The translations under genes were made by a program, and so were the position numbers. Of a stretch of DNA of 64,000 bases, positions 61,963-64,000 are shown in pieces (position 1 is the stretch's first letter; each line of letters begins with the position of its first letter). The DNA is from Paenibacillus ihumii (GTDB lineage Bacteria > Bacillota > Bacilli > Paenibacillales > Paenibacillaceae), in the NCBI RefSeq assembly GCF_001403875.1, contig NZ_LN884295.1, forward strand, positions 1 to 64,000, given 5' to 3'. The notes beneath the pieces were generated by a model. It saw only the letters and a list, made by a program, of their open reading frames with translations, had not been told where the DNA came from and searched no databases.

Positions 61963-62862
61963 TTAGGGTTGTCCACATGTGGATGATTGTCCGCCCCGGA
62001 GCTTCGCCGACAATTTCCGCACGAAATAGGCATCCTCCATAGAAGGCAGAACCTCCTCCATGCCGGGATAGGGGAGCTCATCCGCAACCAGCCTTACAAA
62101 GAGACCCTCCTCCTGTTCCCTCATAAAAATCACAGTCTGCTCGGGAAAGCGGTGCATCTGCTTCCTCTCCACAACGCCTTCCCAAACCTTCAAGGGGAGA
62201 TTCCACTTCCACTCCGCTGCCCTGCCTTCAAAGCGAAGCCTGCCATTCTCCAGCCACAATATGCGGTTCGCAGACGCTTCCCATTCATTCATTTCATGGA
62301 TGGCAGCTACGACGACCCGGCCCAATGCATAGCGGGTCAAATAGGTAATCGCCATTTTGCGCTCCCCTGAATCGAGCGCATTCAGCGGCTCATCGAGGAA
62401 GAGGAATTTAGGCTGGGCCAGCAGCGACTGAGCGATCGCAATCCTTCTCTGCACGCCGATCGACAGCCGTTTGATCCGGGTGTTCCGGTACGACTCCAGC
62501 CGAAAATCCCGGATCAGACGGTCGACCATCTCGATATGGAACACTCCCTTCAGTTCGGCAAGATAAACGAGCAGCTTCTGCGTCGTCATCTCCTCATACA
62601 GCTCGAGATCTGAGGGAACGTAACCGATCTGGCTGCGAATGAGCGGCAGGTGATCGGCCGCTTCCCGGTCCTGGTAGGCGATCCTGCCCTTCCGCGGCTT
62701 ATCCACCGTAGCCAGCAGCTTTAGCAGCGTCGACTTCCCGGCCCCGTTAGAGCCGACGAGCAGCGTTAGCCCCGGGTATAACCGCAGCTGTTCAATCTCC
62801 AGCGCAAAGGTGCCCACAGGCTGCCGCATATAGTCAATGGATATCATGGCCTGCACCCGCAT
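61963..62862 (-). CDS. ABC transporter ATP-binding protein
   Basis: This 299-residue ATPase has Walker A GSNGAGKSTLL, signature RLSIGVQRRIAIAQ (SGGQ-like, degenerate), Walker B FLFLDEPLNALD and H-loop AAIHEMNE. The C-terminal 90 residues are an extension seen in exporter ATPases. Its start lies inside the end of the preceding membrane gene (29-nt overlap), so the two are coupled. The substrate is unknown. Confidence 0.85.
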   Translation of the reverse strand: MRVQAMISIDYMRQPVGTFALEIEQLRLYPGLTLLVGSNGAGKSTLLKLLATVDKPRKGRIAYQDREAADHLPLIRSQIGYVPSDLELYEEMTTQKLLVYLAELKGVFHIEMVDRLIRDFRLESYRNTRIKRLSIGVQRRIAIAQSLLAQPKFLFLDEPLNALDSGERKMAITYLTRYALGRVVVAAIHEMNEWEASANRILWLENGRLRFEGRAAEWKWNLPLKVWEGVVERKQMHRFPEQTVIFMREQEEGLFVRLVADELPYPGMEEVLPSMEDAYFVRKLSAKLRGGQSSTCGQP

Positions 62863-63688
62863 TCATCTCGAATTTTACTTTCCGGCTGCGGTAATAAGAG
62901 CGAAGCAGCAGCAGCACGCCTACTCCCAGCAGCACGCCATCGATCAATGCCCGGTACTCGACGCGCAGCATATAAGAACTCGAATTATCGATGTAGATGA
63001 ACCATAACGCATACACGCCCAGAGCGCAGGCCAGAGCATAATAAATTCCTTTGCGGAACAGAACATACATCGCCGCCCCGCTCGTCAGCAGCGTAATACC
63101 GAGCCACTGCAGCAGAAAAGGCCCCAGCGGCAGAACAATCTCGCCCGCCTGGAATATCCGGATGCTGACGACGATTGAGCTGATGAAGGCCCAGCCGACG
63201 ATCAAGGCGATGACCATCAGCATCCGGCTGTACATGACGAGCGACGGAGGATAAGGGGTGATGCTCTCGATCGACCGCATTCCGGGATCCCAGGTCCGAT
63301 AGCTGAATAGCATGGAAGCAATCAGCATAAGCGGTGTAATAACAGGAAACAGCGAGCCCGGCATTACCCCGATGGATACCACCGGCTGATAGGGATCAAC
63401 GAGAAGCACGAGCATCAGAAACACCGCTGAACTGGACAATATCAATGATTTGCGATTCAGGCGAAATTGGCTGCGCAGCAGCTTTCGCAAGGTCGGTGCT
63501 TCGACCTGCTCATTGAACTGGAGCGACTCTGAGCCATGTTCTGCCTTGAGCGCGTCGAATTCGGGCTGCAGCCTGCGAATCAGCTCCGCCGTCTCCGCTG
63601 GGGATGGCGGAGGCTGCATCGCGCGCCGCAGCGGCTCCTGCAGCTGCTGCTCCAGCAGCTCAAGCTCTTTATCGATAGACGGATTCAT
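62834..63688 (-). CDS. Membrane protein with soluble N-terminus, sigma-factor-linked
   Basis: This 284-residue protein has a charged N-terminal part (1-76, with helices ELELLEQQLQEPLRRA) and six hydrophobic segments (about 83-97, 105-127, 148-172, 185-206, 213-235, 247-264). It begins 20 nt inside the ECF sigma gene and so may serve as anti-sigma or as ABC permease partner. I recognise no family. Confidence 0.75.
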   Translation of the reverse strand: MNPSIDKELELLEQQLQEPLRRAMQPPPSPAETAELIRRLQPEFDALKAEHGSESLQFNEQVEAPTLRKLLRSQFRLNRKSLILSSSAVFLMLVLLVDPYQPVVSIGVMPGSLFPVITPLMLIASMLFSYRTWDPGMRSIESITPYPPSLVMYSRMLMVIALIVGWAFISSIVVSIRIFQAGEIVLPLGPFLLQWLGITLLTSGAAMYVLFRKGIYYALACALGVYALWFIYIDNSSSYMLRVEYRALIDGVLLGVGVLLLLRSYYRSRKVKFEMNAGAGHDIH

Positions 63689-64000
63689 GAAGCGGCACCT
63701 CCTTCTCCTTGTTTGGTTGGTTGCGCCTTCCCGCTGGCGGGGAAAATAGACCCGGATCGGAGCCTTTAGCCAATACGCGTTTTAATTTGCGTAAGGCTCC
63801 GTATAAATGCGACTTGACGGAGCTGAGGGGGATTTCCATCAGCTCCGCGATTTCCTGCAGCTTCAGGTCATGGAAGAAGCGCATTCTCACTACTTCCTGC
63901 TGAATATCCGGCAAATGCTCTAGCGTCGCGGCAATCTGCCTTGCCGTCTCCTGCCTTTCCAGCAGCTCCTCCGCGCCGGGGCCAGGATCGGCATCCTCCG
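63669..64000 (-). CDS. ECF sigma factor, C-terminal part (cut by the window edge)
   Basis: The last 110 residues include region 4: LPDIQQEVVRMRFFHDLKLQEIAELMEIPLSSVKSHLYGALRKLKRVL, the helix-turn-helix of ECF sigma factors. The frame is open to 64000, so the start and region 2 lie outside. The tail after region 4 is basic and unusual. It overlaps the next gene by 20 nt. Confidence 0.85.
   Translation of the reverse strand, partial: EDADPGPGAEELLERQETARQIAATLEHLPDIQQEVVRMRFFHDLKLQEIAELMEIPLSSVKSHLYGALRKLKRVLAKGSDPGLFSPPAGRRNQPNKEKEVPLHESVYR

Overview
The window looks like a chromosome segment of a Paenibacillus-type Firmicute. The partial 16S rRNA at the left edge reads like that group, base composition is moderate to slightly high GC, ribosome binding sites are strong (AGGAGG-type) with frequent GTG and TTG starts, and the gene content is typical of endospore formers: ygxA-ygzB-perR beside an rrn operon, gatCAB, a SigY-type ECF operon, yyaC, a sigma-B module, cydABS and an L-box-controlled lysine permease. 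Most genes lie on the minus strand. I see no prophage, CRISPR array, intact insertion sequence or tRNA gene.

Layout. 1-4.6 kb: 5' end of 16S rRNA with its promoter, ygxA, ygzB, a membrane-anchored GH18 glycosidase and perR with a palindrome over its -10. 4.6-11.2 kb: a membrane DUF4097 protein, gatCAB with a trailing acetyltransferase, and an uncharacterised protein. 11.2-14.4 kb: a sigY-yxlCDEFG-like operon with an ECF promoter. 14.4-25.7 kb: housekeeping and orphan genes (MBL hydrolase, thioredoxin-like protein, DedA, a Wzy-like protein with a low-complexity insert, methyltransferase, YyaC, pirin, asparaginase). 25.8-28 kb: small stress or envelope proteins (YtxH, DUF5665) and CorA. 28-37.3 kb: a sigma-B cluster in the transcription order REC-PP2C phosphatase, giant hybrid kinase, CheR-type methyltransferase, second hybrid kinase, rsbV, rsbW, sigB. 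37.4-39.6 kb: YflT, DUF948 and DUF1328 genes, each preceded by a sigma-B-like promoter. 40-43.4 kb: secreted and wall enzymes and a CDF transporter. 43.4-45 kb: a gene-free stretch with three tandem repeat arrays. 45-51.8 kb: ABC-F protein, UlaG-like hydrolase, cytochrome bd oxidase including a 33-residue CydS, and CvfC. 51.8-59.2 kb: lysine riboswitch and permease, transglutaminase, glutaredoxin, thioredoxin reductase, and a P1B ATPase with a Fur-box-like site. 59.2-60.2 kb: a second repeat-rich gene-free stretch. 60.2-64 kb: metY, then an ECF sigma, membrane protein and ABC ATPase cluster cut by the right edge.

The most interesting system is the sigma-B module. It combines the RsbV/RsbW partner switch with a REC-PP2C phosphatase, two hybrid kinases carrying five receiver domains between them, and a CheR-like methyltransferase. 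It resembles the Bacillus cereus RsbK/RsbM/RsbY pathway but has an extra kinase, and it lies next to genes that appear to carry sigma-B promoters. Other points worth checking are the degenerate second Walker A motif of the ABC-F protein, the low-complexity insert in the Wzy-like protein, the Fur-box-like site upstream of the P1B ATPase, and the many unrelated, decaying tandem repeat arrays confined to intergenic DNA.
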